Counted from the stretch's first letter, positions 1 through 12,229 are shown. The stretch: 64,000 bases of DNA from Lycium barbarum (GCF_019175385.1 NC_083346.1:88674543-88738542), one strand, 5' to 3'. Translations and numbers: made by a program. The notes: generated by a model not told the origin, from the sequence alone.

Positions 1-649
1 ACATGATTTCCTTTCCAAAAGTTATAAATGTTTTCCAAAATATATATATTTTTCTCCAAACTCCAAATTTTACGATTTTGAAAGTTTTTATAACTAAAAC
101 AACGACTACGAAGTTATGATGACAATAATGAAGCCAGACATGAAAACGTGTCTATGACGAATATGCCAAGGATATGTTCTTAACATGAATACGACGATAT
201 GATATGTTATGATCCTATTTTATGTTTTCTCGAGATAATGCTCTTCATTGATAGTCTCGCCTTATAATTGTTCCTTCAAGGCGTGACATGACGACCATGA
301 TGATTCCATAATACAATCGGAGGTTACCGACCCTACGTCACTCCGATAGACACATGACTTTCCTTGGGCTCTCATGCATGCTATATATGTATATGGGAGG
401 GGGAAAGGGATACATGTATAAGGGGATATGGGAAGGGAAACATGTTTCATTGCCACCTGGTCAGCTGGCTTATCATCCCGGACGCGGGATGCCCGGACGC
501 GGGACATATGGGCGAGCCGATGTATTTCGGCGCTATGTGGGCGAGCCGACTTGTTCGGTGCTATGATATGATATGACCAAATAAGCATGCATGGTTTCCG
601 CCCTAAGTGGCCTTCATATGTACAGGTATTTCAATCAGCCTATGATACG

Positions 650-845
650 CTATATGACTCCCTATGATATGATGTGCTATGACATGATATGCTATGAGAT
701 GACATGATATGATACGGTATGACATGATATGACATGATATGATATGATACGACATGATATGCTATGAGATGGCATGATATGATACGGTATGACATGATAT
801 GACATGATATGATATGACACGATATGATATGACCTGATATGTACC
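650..845 (+). repeat. Degenerate TATGA/CATGA tandem array in A 5' LTR
   Basis: About 200 bases made almost only of the 5-base words TATGA, CATGA, GATGA and TATGC in shifting order. The same array is in the 3' LTR at 6323-6518, so it was present when the element inserted. Reading it as protein gives meaningless SYHI/SCHI repeats. Confidence 0.85.
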
Positions 846-923
846 CTATGAGATGCCATATGATTCCTTTATGATAATCTCCACTGATACCTCTTATTGT
901 GTTGTCATTCATGTCTTACATAC

Positions 924-961
924 TCAGTACATTGCTCGTACTGAACCCTCTTCTTCGGGGG
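924..961 (+). promoter_or_regulatory. Paired hairpin module HP1+HP2 in A 5' LTR
   Basis: HP1 is TCAGTAC (924-930) facing GTACTGA (938-944), a perfect 7-bp stem with a 7-base loop. HP2 follows at once: CCC then GGGG (947-960) around a pyrimidine-rich loop. The same pair recurs in LTRs of other families in this window with different HP2 stem bases. Its place in the 3' half of the LTR suggests the R/U5 transcript region, which is inference. Confidence 0.6.
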
Positions 962-1361
962 CTGCGTTTCATGCCGCGCAGGTACACCCAGAGGAGCCGA
1001 AGTCATTATAGAAGGTATTCCAGCGAAGTTGGCGAGCTCCATTTGGCCCTGGAGTGTAGCCGAGTCAGCGTGTGATGCCATGATGTCTTGTTCGAAGTTA
1101 GAGACTTTGCAGACAGTGTCATGAGTATAGCGTGTCAGCTTAGTAGACGGCTTCACCAGTCACAATGCTATTACGTTTCATGTCGCGGGTCCCATATGAT
1201 GATAGACATTACTGATGGAATTTTTTTTTAGAGCTTACTATGTATTTATTTCTTAATTGATACAAGAGTTCATCTATGTGATAAGAGTCAGCGGGTTCGC
1301 TCGGCTCCAGATATGGGGTCGGGTGCCTATCACACCCTAGTAAAGTCGGGGTGTGACAAAG

Positions 1362-1373
1362 TGGTATCAGAGC
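1362..1373 (+). other. Primer-binding site of element A (initiator tRNA-Met)
   Basis: TGGTATCAGAGC, complementary to the 3' end of plant initiator tRNA-Met, begins three bases after the 5' LTR end. Minus-strand DNA synthesis would start here. It fixes the 5' LTR end and the plus orientation. Confidence 0.95.
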
Positions 1374-3523
1374 AGGTCGGTCTAAGGGTTGTCTGCAAAG
1401 TCGTGTCCGGTAGAGTCCTGTTTATGGGTGTGAAGCCGGCCACATTTATAAACAGGAGGTTGCGGGGCATCTAGGAAATGTTGACCTTCTTTCTGTCCTA
1501 GATCGTGCGATAGAGCCAAGTCATAGGAAGCAAGATTCCTTATACTAATCGCTGATATCCGCAGACGCTTAGTGATGACGAAAGAAGACAAGTGACGTGA
1601 TGGCAAGTTACAAAGGTAAGCTTGAATAATCGTTCTGTTACTTGGAACTGGAAGTTCTGATGGCTGGAATATGTCCTATAGCCATATGTTTTGCGAAGTA
1701 TTGTCGATATTTTCTATGCGGGAGTGGTGAACGAGGTTCTGCCAGAATGGATACGTTTAATAGAAAGAGACGCGAAAAAAAAAAAGGGAAATGCCATAAA
1801 CAGACAGTAAACGGGATGTGTTGTTCTAGAGGACCTATGGGTCTGGCGTGGCGATAAAGGTGCAATCACTACTATCAGGAATCTGGAAGTCCAGGATAAG
1901 AGTTAGCCATATGCAGGGGCGGAAGGAGAGCGTTAGAAATCGAGAAGGGCAAAACGGTAATTATAAAAGAAGGGACGTGTTACGAAAATGTCCCAGAATC
2001 TGTAAGACTTCGACTTGCTCCAGAACATGTGATAAAAGTCATGTAAGGAAGCGGACGCGAAAATATCAGCATTAAGACATCGAATTCCAGTGAAGTTTTG
2101 GGGTTAAGCGTGCTCAGGTGGGAGTAATTTCATGATGGGTGACCCCCTAGGAAGTTGACAAGAAATTTTATAAATTGAGATATGAGAGAAAAATGAAAAG
2201 CTAGGATAATCTAAGGAAAACTAGAGTGTATAGGGTGGTTAGAGACCATAGGAAGACGCGTAGGACAAGGCGGATTAGCTCGGTACAGAGACAGGGAGTA
2301 CATCACAGCCCTAGAATTAGGATAGGCTTGAACAGCATTTGGACGTACTTTGTGGGTTAGCTGATAGTAATTATATATATATATATATATATATGGGAAG
2401 ATGTAGGATATTCTAAAATAACTGTACAGGTGAATCTCAGAGTTCCAGTAACCGGCACTATGACAAGGAGGGCATTAATCAAACAAAGGAATCAAAGCCC
2501 GAGTGATAGTGAAAGTAAATGGTACTGGTGCCATAAGGTAAGCTATTAGTGCCTCTGCGACAGATTAAGACTAGATAATCTAATGCATTAATAGTTGGAA
2601 AGGAAAAAGAGTGAGCTAATGGAAGATAAGGAGACCAGAGGGCACAGAAGGGTGAACGATAAGAAATCGCAGTGAAAGAAAAGTAGGAAAATCTAGTAAG
2701 GGGAAACCCCAAGAGAAGCTATCGACAAGACACGAGACTACTTGGGCCAAAATTTAAAAGATAGGTGTGAGAAGGGATAGAGTGTGGCAATATAGATCAA
2801 AAGGAAAAACAATGTGGAGTCTGAGGACCGATTCCAATAAGTAGGGCCAAAGGAATAGTTCACGAGCTTTAGAACCCATATGAAGAAATAGTAAGAGAAG
2901 GAAGGTGCTCGAAGACGGTTAGCATATAAGGAGCCCCCTAAAGGGGGGGAGACCATATTATATTAGACCTAAAAAGGAATTACAACACTATCATGTGTCA
3001 AAAAGGAAATCTATTAGCTCGGAATCAGAGTTCAAAATATGTCGGCGTGTCGCAAGAATACTTGGGAGGAAAGTAGAAGCGAAATAATAATGGGTATACT
3101 AAGAGATAGACCTGAAGATGAAGAGTTAGCCTACGGCTACACTGAACCGTTAAGTAAGGATGGTGTACTAAGACATGACTCCCGTTAAGGTGCGGTGACG
3201 AGACAATAATAGAAAAGGAAGGACCCGGAAAGAACAAGGATAATGAGGCGACACAGTAAGTTAGACAAACCTATAACATGGAGCAATGACTCGTGAAAGG
3301 TCAAGGAGTTCGATTATAAGGAAAATAAGGTAAAGGATAAGGAACGGGCATAAGGGAAAGAGCAGCTATAAAAGAAACCCATGACGTGGGAAGAGGACTC
3401 ATGTAAGGATCCAGAAGTTGATAGTAAGGAAAGTAGGATAACAGATATGGAATGGACATGGAGAAAAGGGCAACTATAAAGGAACCCCCTCCCGAAGTGC
3501 TACAAGACCCCACAAGGTCAGTT
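1374..3523 (+). other. Non-coding interior of element A
   Basis: The first ~200 bases resemble the leaders of coding elements F and I (a region with matching words such as TTTATAAACA and ATCGTGCGATAGAGC), so A descends from or copies that lineage. After about 1600 the similarity to gag stops. The rest is strongly purine-rich on the plus strand, with only short open frames, none with a zinc knuckle, protease, RT, RNase H or integrase motif. A (TA)n run sits at 2371-2394. I see no coding function; it may carry packaging signals. Confidence 0.75.
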
Positions 3524-3560
3524 GAACATTCGAGGACGAATGTTCTAAAGGGGGGGAGGA
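3524..3560 (+). promoter_or_regulatory. Pre-PPT hairpin and polypurine tract of element A
   Basis: GAACATTCG and CGAATGTTC form a 9-bp stem around AGGA (3524-3545). The purine run AAAGGGGGGGAGGA follows directly and ends at the 3' LTR start. The tract primes plus-strand DNA synthesis. The hairpin is conserved at this position in elements A, E, F, G, H and I. Confidence 0.8.
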
Positions 3561-6322
3561 TGTTATAGCCCGCATTTTGTATGTCGGGATATTTCAAAGT
3601 CGTCGTGGAAAGTTAAGGGCGAGACCATTTTCAAAATTATTTTAGTGCACAAGTTGGTTATGAATATTATTGGACAAAAATATTGAGAAAGGTTAAGGGC
3701 AAAAAGGAGAGATTTCAAAATGGTAAATGGTAATATTGAGGAAAGTCGAGGGGATTAAGTGAATATATAGGTAAATGGTGGACAAAATAATAATGAGACA
3801 TATGGACAAAGCTTATGAGACAAGCTAAGTGGTCATCTTTTATTTAAGAAAATTTCAAGAAAAATGAAGAAAAATTCTAGAATAAGGAAAAAGAAAAAGA
3901 ATGAAAAGATGATGACAAACAAGTCATCTTTGTTAGCTATTTTAAGGAAATTTCTAGAGAGGGGCATGTGCCCCTCACATATTCATAATTTATATATATA
4001 TATATGAATAAGTGGGATTAATCTAGACATTTCTCATCCTTCTCCATGATTTAGAACTAGAAAAGGAGTAGCAAGACTTGAAGGGGCATTCGGCCCCCTT
4101 CAACCCCAACAAGAGCCTTGGAAAATTTATGTCAAAAATTATTTTATCCTAGCCAAACAATCCATTAAAGGGCCCTTGGCAATGTGGAGTATTCATTGGA
4201 GCAAGAAAAATACACATTCATATAGGTTGCAAGTTTTATCCAAGTGATGAATTAAGGAACAAGGTAAGAATCCATCCTTCTTTACATGTTATGAGTGTTT
4301 GTGCATGTTGTAGTGTATGAAAATGAATGAAATTCATGAAGAATATGGGTGAAAGAGTGGTGGCCGTGAGTGTATAGCATGTGTATAGCCGTGTATATGG
4401 TTGTGTTGTGTTGTGTGGATATTGAATTAAATTTTATGTGATGTGATAGTTGTGGTTGTAATGTGTAAAAGTGAATAAAAATCATGAAGTTAAGGATGTA
4501 GATTGTGGCCGTGGATATGGGTGGCTTGGCCGTGTATATTGTGGGGAAATAAGGAGTCAATTTTATTTAGTATTTTGATTGTTGTGTCATGGATTCCGTG
4601 TTGATGATGAAAGCTTAATGATCTTAATGAAGTTGTAGTAGTTGGAGACTTGTTTTAGAGAGTATGGGAATTGAATATAATGTTCTTGCATGCATGGAAG
4701 ATAATGAGATTGGTATGATGTTGTTGGTGTAGGAATTATTAGGTTGTTATTGATTTTATGGGAATTGGAAAGCTTTGAAGGAAGTAGTATGTTAATTGAA
4801 ATTGTTACTGTGATTGTTGGCATTGTTGTTGATAGTTTGGCCGGGTCGAATTCCCGGATTGTTGTTGAGTAAATTGGCTAAGTTGAAGTTTTGGAGATGG
4901 TGTATTTATAGGGGAAGTGCTACCGAAATTTCGGTAGACAAATGTTACCTTAAGATTCCACTTCTAAATGTTCTAATTGAAGTTTGGTAAATGTGACCAA
5001 TTTGTAGATTCTGATGGATTTGGAGCTTGAATTTGGAGTCGCATAAGAAGCGGAAAAAGGTATGTAAGGCTTCACCCTTCCTTCTATGGCATGTCTTAGA
5101 CGTAATAAGTTGGATACGAGCCTCGGGGACAACCCTATTCTCCGGAATCCGCACCCAAAGTTTCCCCTTTTTCATTCAGTAGAATTGAATTAAAAATTGT
5201 GTAAAATGTTGAAAGAACTTCCTAAACCTCTAGAACTCGCATAAATAGGACCCGACTACCCTAAAACTCTCACAAGTAACGCCATGACATGTAACATATG
5301 TAAATCTGGTACGCCGCCTCATTTTACCCGAGGTGGGCCCATTATTCCCGTCTTTCCTTATTGTTCCACTTGACTTACTTTGAAGCTGAATCCAAAAGAA
5401 ACCTTTGATCCTTATTCCATTACCAAATGACAAGTACTATACCTATCCCAACGAGAATACTTCTATGACGATAATGATAACGAGGATGTCAGGAAAGAGA
5501 ATATGCCTACGATAAGTATGACCAAAATGATTCCATGACCAAGATCTCTAAGCAAAGGATTCAATATGAATACGACAGTGACAAACTAGTTCTTGACCCG
5601 AAATATGTTTCTGAGTCTTCATATGTTCCCCATAACGTCCTTATTTTCAAAAGCTAGAAGTTATGAATTCAAAACATGATTTCCTTTCCAAAAGTTATAA
5701 ATGTTTTCCAAAATATATATATTTTTCTCCAAACTCCAAATTTTACGATTTTGAAAGTTTTTATAACTAAAACAATGACTACGAAGTTATGATGACAATA
5801 ATGAAGCCAGACATGAAAATGTGTCTATGACGAATATGCCAAGGATATGTTCTTAACATGAATACGACGATATGATATGTTATGATCCTATTTTATGTTT
5901 TCTCGAGATAATGCTCTTCATTGATAGTCTCGCCTTATAATTGTTCCTTCAAGGCGTGACATGACGACCATGATGATTCCATAATACAATCGGAGGTTAC
6001 CGACCCTACGTCACTCCGATAGACACATGACTTTCCTTGGGCTCTCATGCATGCTATATATGTATATGGGAGGGGGAAAGGGATACATGTATAAGGGGAT
6101 ATGGGAAGGGAAACATGTTTCATTGCCACCTGGTCAGCTGGCTTATCATCCCGGACGCGGGATGCCCGGACGCGGGACATATGGGCGAGCCGATGTATTT
6201 CGGCGCTATGTGGGCGAGCCGACTTGTTCGGTGCTATGATATGATATGACCAAATAAGCATGCATGGTTTCTGCCCTAAGTGGCCTTCATATGTACAGGT
6301 ATTTTAATCAGCCTATGATACA

Positions 6323-6518
6323 CTATATGACTCCCTATGATATGATGTGCTATGACATGATATGCTATGAGATGACATGATATGATACGGTATGACATGA
6401 TATGACATGATATGATATGATACGACATGATATGCTATGAGATGGCATGATATGATACGGTATGACATGATATGACATGATATGATATGACACGATATGA
6501 TATGACCTGATATGTACC
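6323..6518 (+). repeat. Degenerate TATGA/CATGA tandem array in A 3' LTR
   Basis: Copy of the array at 650-845, nearly base for base. Confidence 0.85.
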
Positions 6519-6596
6519 CTATGAGATGCCATATGATTCCTTTATGATAATCTCCACTGATACCTCTTATTGTGTTCTCATTCATGTCTTACATAC

Positions 6597-6634
6597 TCAG
6601 TACATTGCTCGTACTGAACCCTCTTCTTCGGGGG
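6597..6634 (+). promoter_or_regulatory. Hairpin module HP1+HP2 in A 3' LTR
   Basis: TCAGTAC (6597-6603) faces GTACTGA (6611-6617), followed by the CCC/GGGG stem. Identical to the 5' LTR copy at 924. Confidence 0.6.
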
Positions 6635-7033
6635 CTGCGTTTCATGCCGCGCAGGTACACCCAGAGGAGCCGAAGTCATTATAGAAGGTATTCCAGCGAA
6701 GTTGGCGAGCTCCATTTGGCCCTGGAGTGTAGCCGAGTCAGCGTGAGATGCCATGATGTCTTGTTCGAAGTTAGAGACTTTGCAGACAGTGTCATGAGTA
6801 TAGCGTGTCAGCTTAGTAGACGGCTTCACCAGTCACAATGCTATTACGTTTCATGTCGCGGGTCCCATATGATGATAGACATTACTGATGGTTTTTTTTT
6901 TTTTAGAGCTTACTATGTATTTATTTCTTAATTGATACAAGAGTTCATCTATGTGATAAGAGTCAGCGGGTTCGCTCGGCTCCAGATATGGGGTCGGGTG
7001 CCTATCACACCCTAGTAAAGTCGGGGTGTGACA

Positions 7034-7191
7034 AAGTGGTATTTATGGAAAAGTTTATTTTTAGAGCTTACTATGTATTTATTTCTTAATTGATACAAGA
7101 GTTCATCTATGTGATAAGAGTCAGTGGGTTGGCTCGGCTCCAGATATGGGGTCGGGTGCCCATCACACCCTAGTAAAGTCGGGGTGTGACA
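7034..7191 (+). repeat. Tandem fragment: primer-site stub plus third A-LTR end
   Basis: Straight after the 3' LTR comes AAGTGGTAT, the first bases of an A interior including the start of the primer site. About 12 bases later the sequence returns to the last ~145 bp of the A LTR (from TTTTTAGAGC at about 7057) and again ends GTGTGACA at 7191. This reads as a third LTR joined by a nearly deleted interior, as unequal recombination in a tandem LTR-interior-LTR-interior-LTR array could leave. The third end carries a few substitutions relative to the other two. Confidence 0.75.
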
Positions 7192-9463
7192 GCCCGCCTG
7201 TCGATGGCACCATAACACAGCATAACACCAGAAGGTTCAAATCTCCGTATCCCCGGCACACATCATAACACAGCATAACGCCATACACACCATAACATCA
7301 TATATAAGTGGAACCCGACCCTCTTTGGCGAGTAGCTCGGTGAACCATAAGCACAGCATAACTCCGGAGTATATCAAAGTGCGCACGACAACAGAACCGG
7401 CCCGGAAACCGGCGAAAGATATAACAGAACGCACGAGCAGAGTCATGAGTAACCATATGCATAAAATCATTATCATGAACTCAATTATAAGTAAAATGAC
7501 CGTACTTTGAAAATCGAGATAATAGTAATGCTACATTCTTTCAAAAGTCCTCCGAATTACATAAAGGAAAGTCGCGGGACCCACGGACGGGTATCGACCC
7601 GAGCCGGGCCCGCCTATGGAAAACATACTTATCATACGCCATGCAAACTCCTACGAAGATATCGAAGCAATCCGAGCCTTTCTGTGAAAGTTACGGCGTT
7701 CATAGTTACGGAATTCTTTAAAACAAAACTTTTAGTGCAACATTGGAAATCAATTATTTCGAAAACATAAGGGTTCATATTTCATCACATCAAACATACA
7801 AATGCCAAGGAATATATATAGAGATCATAACATACTCGGATTGCGGATTTAGAATTTCCTCGAGGCTCGTGACATAGCCTATTTATAACTAAGACATGCC
7901 AAAAGAAAGAAGGTTGAGCTTTACATACCTCGTACGCACTCCAAGCTAACTCAACTCAAGCTAATACAACCTACGCCTCGGGCTCCCCAAGGTCTACAAA
8001 TACGTCAACGAGTATTACACATTAGCCATCGGCACTAGGCAATTTATTCCAAACTAACACTTAATTCTACAGTAATTTGGGCAGCATTTCCCCTGTAAAT
8101 AGGCCAACCCCGAGAATTTAACTCGGCCAGAATCAACAACAACAACAACAACAACAACAATCAACAACAACAACAATAACCAACCTAGCAACCCCAATGA
8201 CCAATCCGAAAGATAATATAACATCAACAACTCTCTTTCACATCATTCGACAACATTCATAATATTAAATTCGACGGCTTACATTCAAGCCACATCACCG
8301 CTCATACATTCAATTTCCAACCCGAACCCATACCAACAATATTCAAGGACATTTCAAACAAGTTACACAATATTTCCAACAATCCAGCAATTTCTCCAAT
8401 TTACCCGAAAACAGCCCCCAAACCTGAGAACTCCACTACAACACACTCCTCATTTTCAAATCATGATTTGTATCAACAATCCACACTATAACGATAACAT
8501 TCTCATAAAAATAAAAGTTGCATTAATTGCACATAATTCTCCAAATCAGTCCGCAACACTTACCATATCAACTTGCGACATTAAACTCTTATTTCCAACA
8601 TAAAAGTTATCACAACAACCACTAAAACATTAAGCGACATTAATGCGTTCTTTGGCATATAGTATGACCCACATTCGGCTATCACCACACATGCATATAT
8701 TAGTGATTCTTAGCCATCCTACACACTACAACAATCAAACATGCTACATAAGATCAATTCATCACCTCCACACCACACAACATACACACACCTCACACGG
8801 CTAACACACCAAGCACACAATCCACTTCCAACATACCCTATCTCATGATTTTCATTCATTTTAGCATACTACAACATACATACAACATTTATAACACATA
8901 AAACAAGATCAAATCTTACCTTTCTTCTTCAACTCCACACTTTGCCTAGGGTTTGCGATCTACTAAACGGATGTCTTGATCGCTCCAAAAACACTTCCAC
9001 GTTACTTAGGGACCTCCAATTAGTGTATTTGCACCAAATAAATATTTTTGGAATGGCTCAAATTGGATTTGGTTTTTCTCTTGGCTTGGCCGAAAGTTTG
9101 GTGTTGAAGTTCTTCAACTTCTTGGTTTATTTTGCTAAGTGTGAAATGATAAAAGATGACTTAGGAGTCATCTTTTAAGCCCCTAAGTGAACCCTCCAAG
9201 TTTCCATGGCCCACACAAGTGTTGGACCATTTAAAATTGGCCACAAAGTGTGGGACTTCTTGCATGATTTTCAACTTCCAAATTTGTGAATTTTGGTCCC
9301 AACTTTTCCTAATTGTTCCATGCCAACAATTTCATGTACATCTTATTTCTCCAAATAGAATCGAGGGTCAAGAATCCCGACTTCAAGTCCCGGAATGGTC
9401 TTGGCCCTAACTTATCATAGTTAATCCAGGTTGTCCCAATGTATAAAAATACGGGACATAACA
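7192..9463 (-). repeat. LTR M (A-like, minus), 5' part only
   Basis: Read on the minus strand from 9463 it starts TGTTATGTCCCG, the A-type start word. It contains an A-type block at 8040-8110 (the CTGCCC/GGGGAAA word also present near 4910 in A, and TACAGTAATTTGGG). It is cut at 7192 where A is inserted, so the rest should lie left of A, upstream of the window. It holds a (CAA)n tract. No gene is seen; several short frames are incidental. Confidence 0.7.
8133..8176. repeat. (CAA)n microsatellite in LTR M
   Basis: Runs of CAACAACAA interrupted once by TCAA. GTT repeats occur at the matching site in other A-like LTRs (about 33690-33735). Confidence 0.85.
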
Positions 9464-10508
9464 TATACTACCTCTCCCATAGTCTATATCAACTCCCCAA
9501 CGTTCACAACAACATCCACAATATTACAATCAACAACCATCATTTATATACGTTTATCACATTCCACCATTTTTCTCCAATTTTCCCACATTTATTCTTA
9601 TAACTCATTTTTGTGTTTTCGCACATTTAATGCTTGTTTCATGATATAAACATCAATTATAACGTATTCATAATCACAACATATAAACATTCATGATTCA
9701 ATGCCACTATCATTCAATGGTGACACTATTCACCCATTCAAGACCCATTTCCCATGTCTTTCTACAATTCAAGCTTCTTAGTCTTCTAATACCTTAAACA
9801 ACATGATAAGGTCATGAAACTTACCTTAGATGATAGTTGAACAAGTCTTGAGTTGAAATGCTTCACTTGGACAAAACCCTAGTTCCACCTTTTATGGAAT
9901 TTCTTAACTTAAATGATCCTTTGATGTGTTTCTTACACTTGGTTTTGGTGGATTGATGAAGTTGATCTTAATTCTTCACTTGAATTCTTGGTTTGGAAGA
10001 GTTTGGAATGTTCTAGAGAGATATTGGGTTGTGGAGTGAGAAGGAGGAATGAATAAAATGAACTTGGATCATTTTTTTTTATAAAGTTGAAATCTGTCCC
10101 GATGCCATTATGCGGTCCGTATAATCGACCGTAAAACTGCTCCAGTGGCTGCCCTTTTCTGTGTCAACTTGACGGTTCATTTTACGGGCCGTATAATTTT
10201 ATACGGTCCGTATAATCTACCGTAAAACCCACCTTTTCTCAACTTCACTCTGTGACACTTCTACGGTTCATTATACGGCCGTAAAACCATTATATGGTCC
10301 ATATAATCGACCGTATAATCCACCAGTTAACTGAATCTTATTTTTGTTGCTTCGTTAAATCTCCGATCCTTATGGAACCTTCTTAACAATTGTTCAACAC
10401 TTCGATACCAATCTAAGAGACGTCATTACTCATCAAAACATCGCACACGCTATGTCCTTTGTTAGCCTATTCACTGTATGCTAACGGGAAAATTTCCGAG
10501 GTGTAACA
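9464..10508 (-). repeat. LTR L (H family, minus), 5' part only
   Basis: Minus-strand start at 10508 with TGTTACACCTCG. It is similar to the first ~1.1 kb of the H LTRs (compare 23265-24384). It is interrupted at 9463/9464 by LTR M; TATAC (9464-9468) is the expected target-site copy. It includes a palindrome array at about 10107-10320. Confidence 0.75.
10107..10320. repeat. CGGTCCG palindrome array in LTR L
   Basis: Repeated inverted words of the type TACGGTCCGTATAA and GACCGTAAAAC, spaced tens of bases apart. The same kind of array fills the matching zone of LTRs F, G, H and I. Confidence 0.75.
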
Positions 10509-10799
10509 TCCTGTCCCGTCCGTATGTCTAGTACTCTAATAGAGGCTCGTAGATATGCAGTGTGGGTGGTATGGTCTCACGAGGTTGCTATCATATGTAT
10601 GTATATGTATATATTATTTCAATGACCAAAAGGCTTGTGCAGATAAAAATATTCATATCTTCGAATGAAAGATGATTTTCTTATAACTTGAGTATGATTT
10701 TGATAAAAGGACGTTTAATGAGTATGATAAGCAGTAGAATGAGGGGTGCTCGGTGGCTAGCCCCGGGTACCCGTCGCGGCCCCTGGTCGGGTCGTGACA
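10509..10799 (+). repeat. LTR K (H family, plus), 3' end only
   Basis: Reverse complement of the 3' end of the H LTRs (compare 21918-22250). Contains CCTGTCCCGTCC, the trailing ATATGTAT run and the end CGGGTCGTGACA at 10799. The rest of the LTR should lie beyond LTR L, upstream of the window. Confidence 0.75.
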
Positions 10800-12229
10800 T
10801 TATGTCATAGTTATGGTTATGGGTGACATTGGAAGGGAAATGTAAGAATTGGATAATGATTAACTTGAAGAAGTTTATTAATTGTGATGGCTTCGTAGTT
10901 GTTATTGTATGGGGAAAGTCATTGAAACGAAGGATATGCTGCCCACTTTCCATTAACTCTTAGCCGCTTTAGCTTAAGCTTAAGTATGTTTTCGATTAGC
11001 TAATCTTGTACGAATTCTCTTGATGTAGAGTTGTGAGCTTAGAAGGAGAACACTTGGTCGTTAAGGAGACGTAAAGGTATGTTAAGGCTAGTCCTCTTCT
11101 TTCAAAGGCATGACTCTTGTATTGTGATTTCTCCTCTACATTCCCATAATATTCTTACATCCTTGGAGACGAAAGTTAAAGGTTCTTAAGAGCTCCTTAT
11201 GAGATAGAGATGAGCTATGTTCTATGACAATGATGATGATAATGAGGCGTTCATGGGTTTGATAATTCTATATTCTTTATGACTTCAATGACGTTACTTC
11301 TTGTTGTTGTCTCACCTCATGTTATTAGTTCTCTCAAGATGAGGCATAGCGGTGATGATTATTCCATAATGTAATCGGAGGTTCCCGATGCTACATCACT
11401 CCGATAGAGTTATTGTTTTTACTTGAGCTCTTATGCACGCTTCATGTTAAGAATATAATGATGATTACACCATGCCTAGATGGCCAGGCATCATCGCTAA
11501 GGAAGGCGGCTTACTACACCTTGTTTGTATGGCACAGGCAGCACCACTAGTCGGCGGCGTGCCATGATTACCCCGGACGCGGGAGGCCCAGACGCGGGCT
11601 AATGATGTTATTGACTCAGACAGTTTGTGCATGTATATGTGATATGTTTAAAGGTAAAAGTGAGCATGTATGATTCCGCCGCAAGAGGTAAGAAGTTATA
11701 GTTATCTTTCCTTCCCATGCCTTCTATATTTCCTTATTATGTTATCATATATGCCTTACATACTCAGTACATTGTTTGTACTGACGTCCTTTCTTTTATG
11801 GACGCTGTGTTCATGCCCACAGGTAGACAGGGAGACGGTGCAGACGCTTAGGAGCTTACTCAGCAGATCATAGGAGCATCCCATTACTCCGGAGGTGTAG
11901 CATATTAGTATATTCTCTTGTGTCAGATATGGGGCAAGGCGGGGCCCTGTCCCGTCACTATGATTCCAGTATTCCAGTTAGAGGTTCGTAGATGCATACG
12001 TGTGGGTTGTAGATTCTATGTGGCCTCTCAGTGTATATTTTGTATGTCATTTTTTAGCCTCGTGGGCTAATGTACATATACATGTTATGGGAAATGTTTA
12101 GTGGTCATTCCATGGCGGGTATCAGTTTGAGATTATGTTTGTACGGGTTGAGTGTTATAGTTAGCAAGATGAGTGGTGCTCGGTAGCAAGCTCCGGTTAC
12201 CCTTTAGGGCCCCTGGTCGGGTTGTGATA
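10800..12229 (+). repeat. LTR J (I family, plus), 3' part only
   Basis: Aligns by eye with the 3' ~1.4 kb of the I LTRs (compare 20810-21917 and 55828-56215). Contains AAAGGTATGTTAAGGCTAG near 11073, HP1 (TCAGTAC 11764-11770 and GTACTGA 11778-11784), HP2 (GACGTCC 11783-11789 and GGACGC 11800-11805), HP3 near 11940 and a degenerate end GTTGTGATA at 12229. It interrupts the RT of element C. LTR K splits J at 10799/10800. Confidence 0.75.
11764..11805 (+). promoter_or_regulatory. Hairpin module HP1+HP2 in LTR J
   Basis: TCAGTAC/GTACTGA stem with 7-base loop, immediately followed by GACGTCC/GGACGC. Confidence 0.55.

Larger units (their letters stand above)
1..1358 (+). repeat. 5' LTR of element A (3' part only)
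   Basis: Direct repeat of 5674-7033. It ends in GTGTGACA at 1358, followed by three bases and the primer site. The first ~2.1 kb of this LTR is outside the window, judging from the complete 3' copy. Confidence 0.9.
1..7033 (+). mobile_element. Element A: young long-LTR non-coding (LARD-like) retrotransposon, 5' end cut by window
   Basis: The first 1358 bases reappear almost unchanged at 5674-7033, so they are the end of a 5' LTR and the end of a 3' LTR. Between them lie an initiator tRNA-Met primer site (1362-1373), about 2.2 kb without recognisable gag or pol, and a polypurine tract before 3561. The complete 3' LTR is about 3.47 kb, so each LTR is longer than the interior. That matches the large retrotransposon derivative (LARD) pattern: a non-autonomous element that needs proteins from a coding relative. 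By eye there are about seven substitutions and one homopolymer length change between the two LTR copies over 1358 bp, which implies recent insertion. The left end lies upstream of the window. Confidence 0.85.
3561..7033 (+). repeat. 3' LTR of element A (complete, ~3.47 kb)
   Basis: Starts TGTTATAGCCCG after the polypurine tract and ends GTGTGACA at 7033. Inside, in order: an AT-rich first part; candidate 5' splice-like words AAGGTAAGAA (from 4261) and AAAGGTATGT (from 5056); the TATGA array (6323-6518); the HP1/HP2 hairpins (6597-6634); and a CAG|GT at 6652-6656. Related LTRs with the same start word (TGTTATRNCCCG) are M and the two solo LTRs at 32191 and 36275. Confidence 0.9.

Noticed and set aside
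640..912. 90-codon frame (SYHI/SCHI repeats) and its copy at 6313-6585
   Set aside because: Translation of the TATGA-type array; no protein-like composition or start context.
6572..6931. 119-codon plus frame in A 3' LTR
   Set aside because: Spans the HP1/HP2 hairpins, and the copy in the 5' LTR is broken by a stop; non-coding conservation explains it.
7192..9463. Host gene or promoter in this gene-free stretch
   Set aside because: It has the A-type LTR start and shared LTR blocks; no exon-like coding potential.
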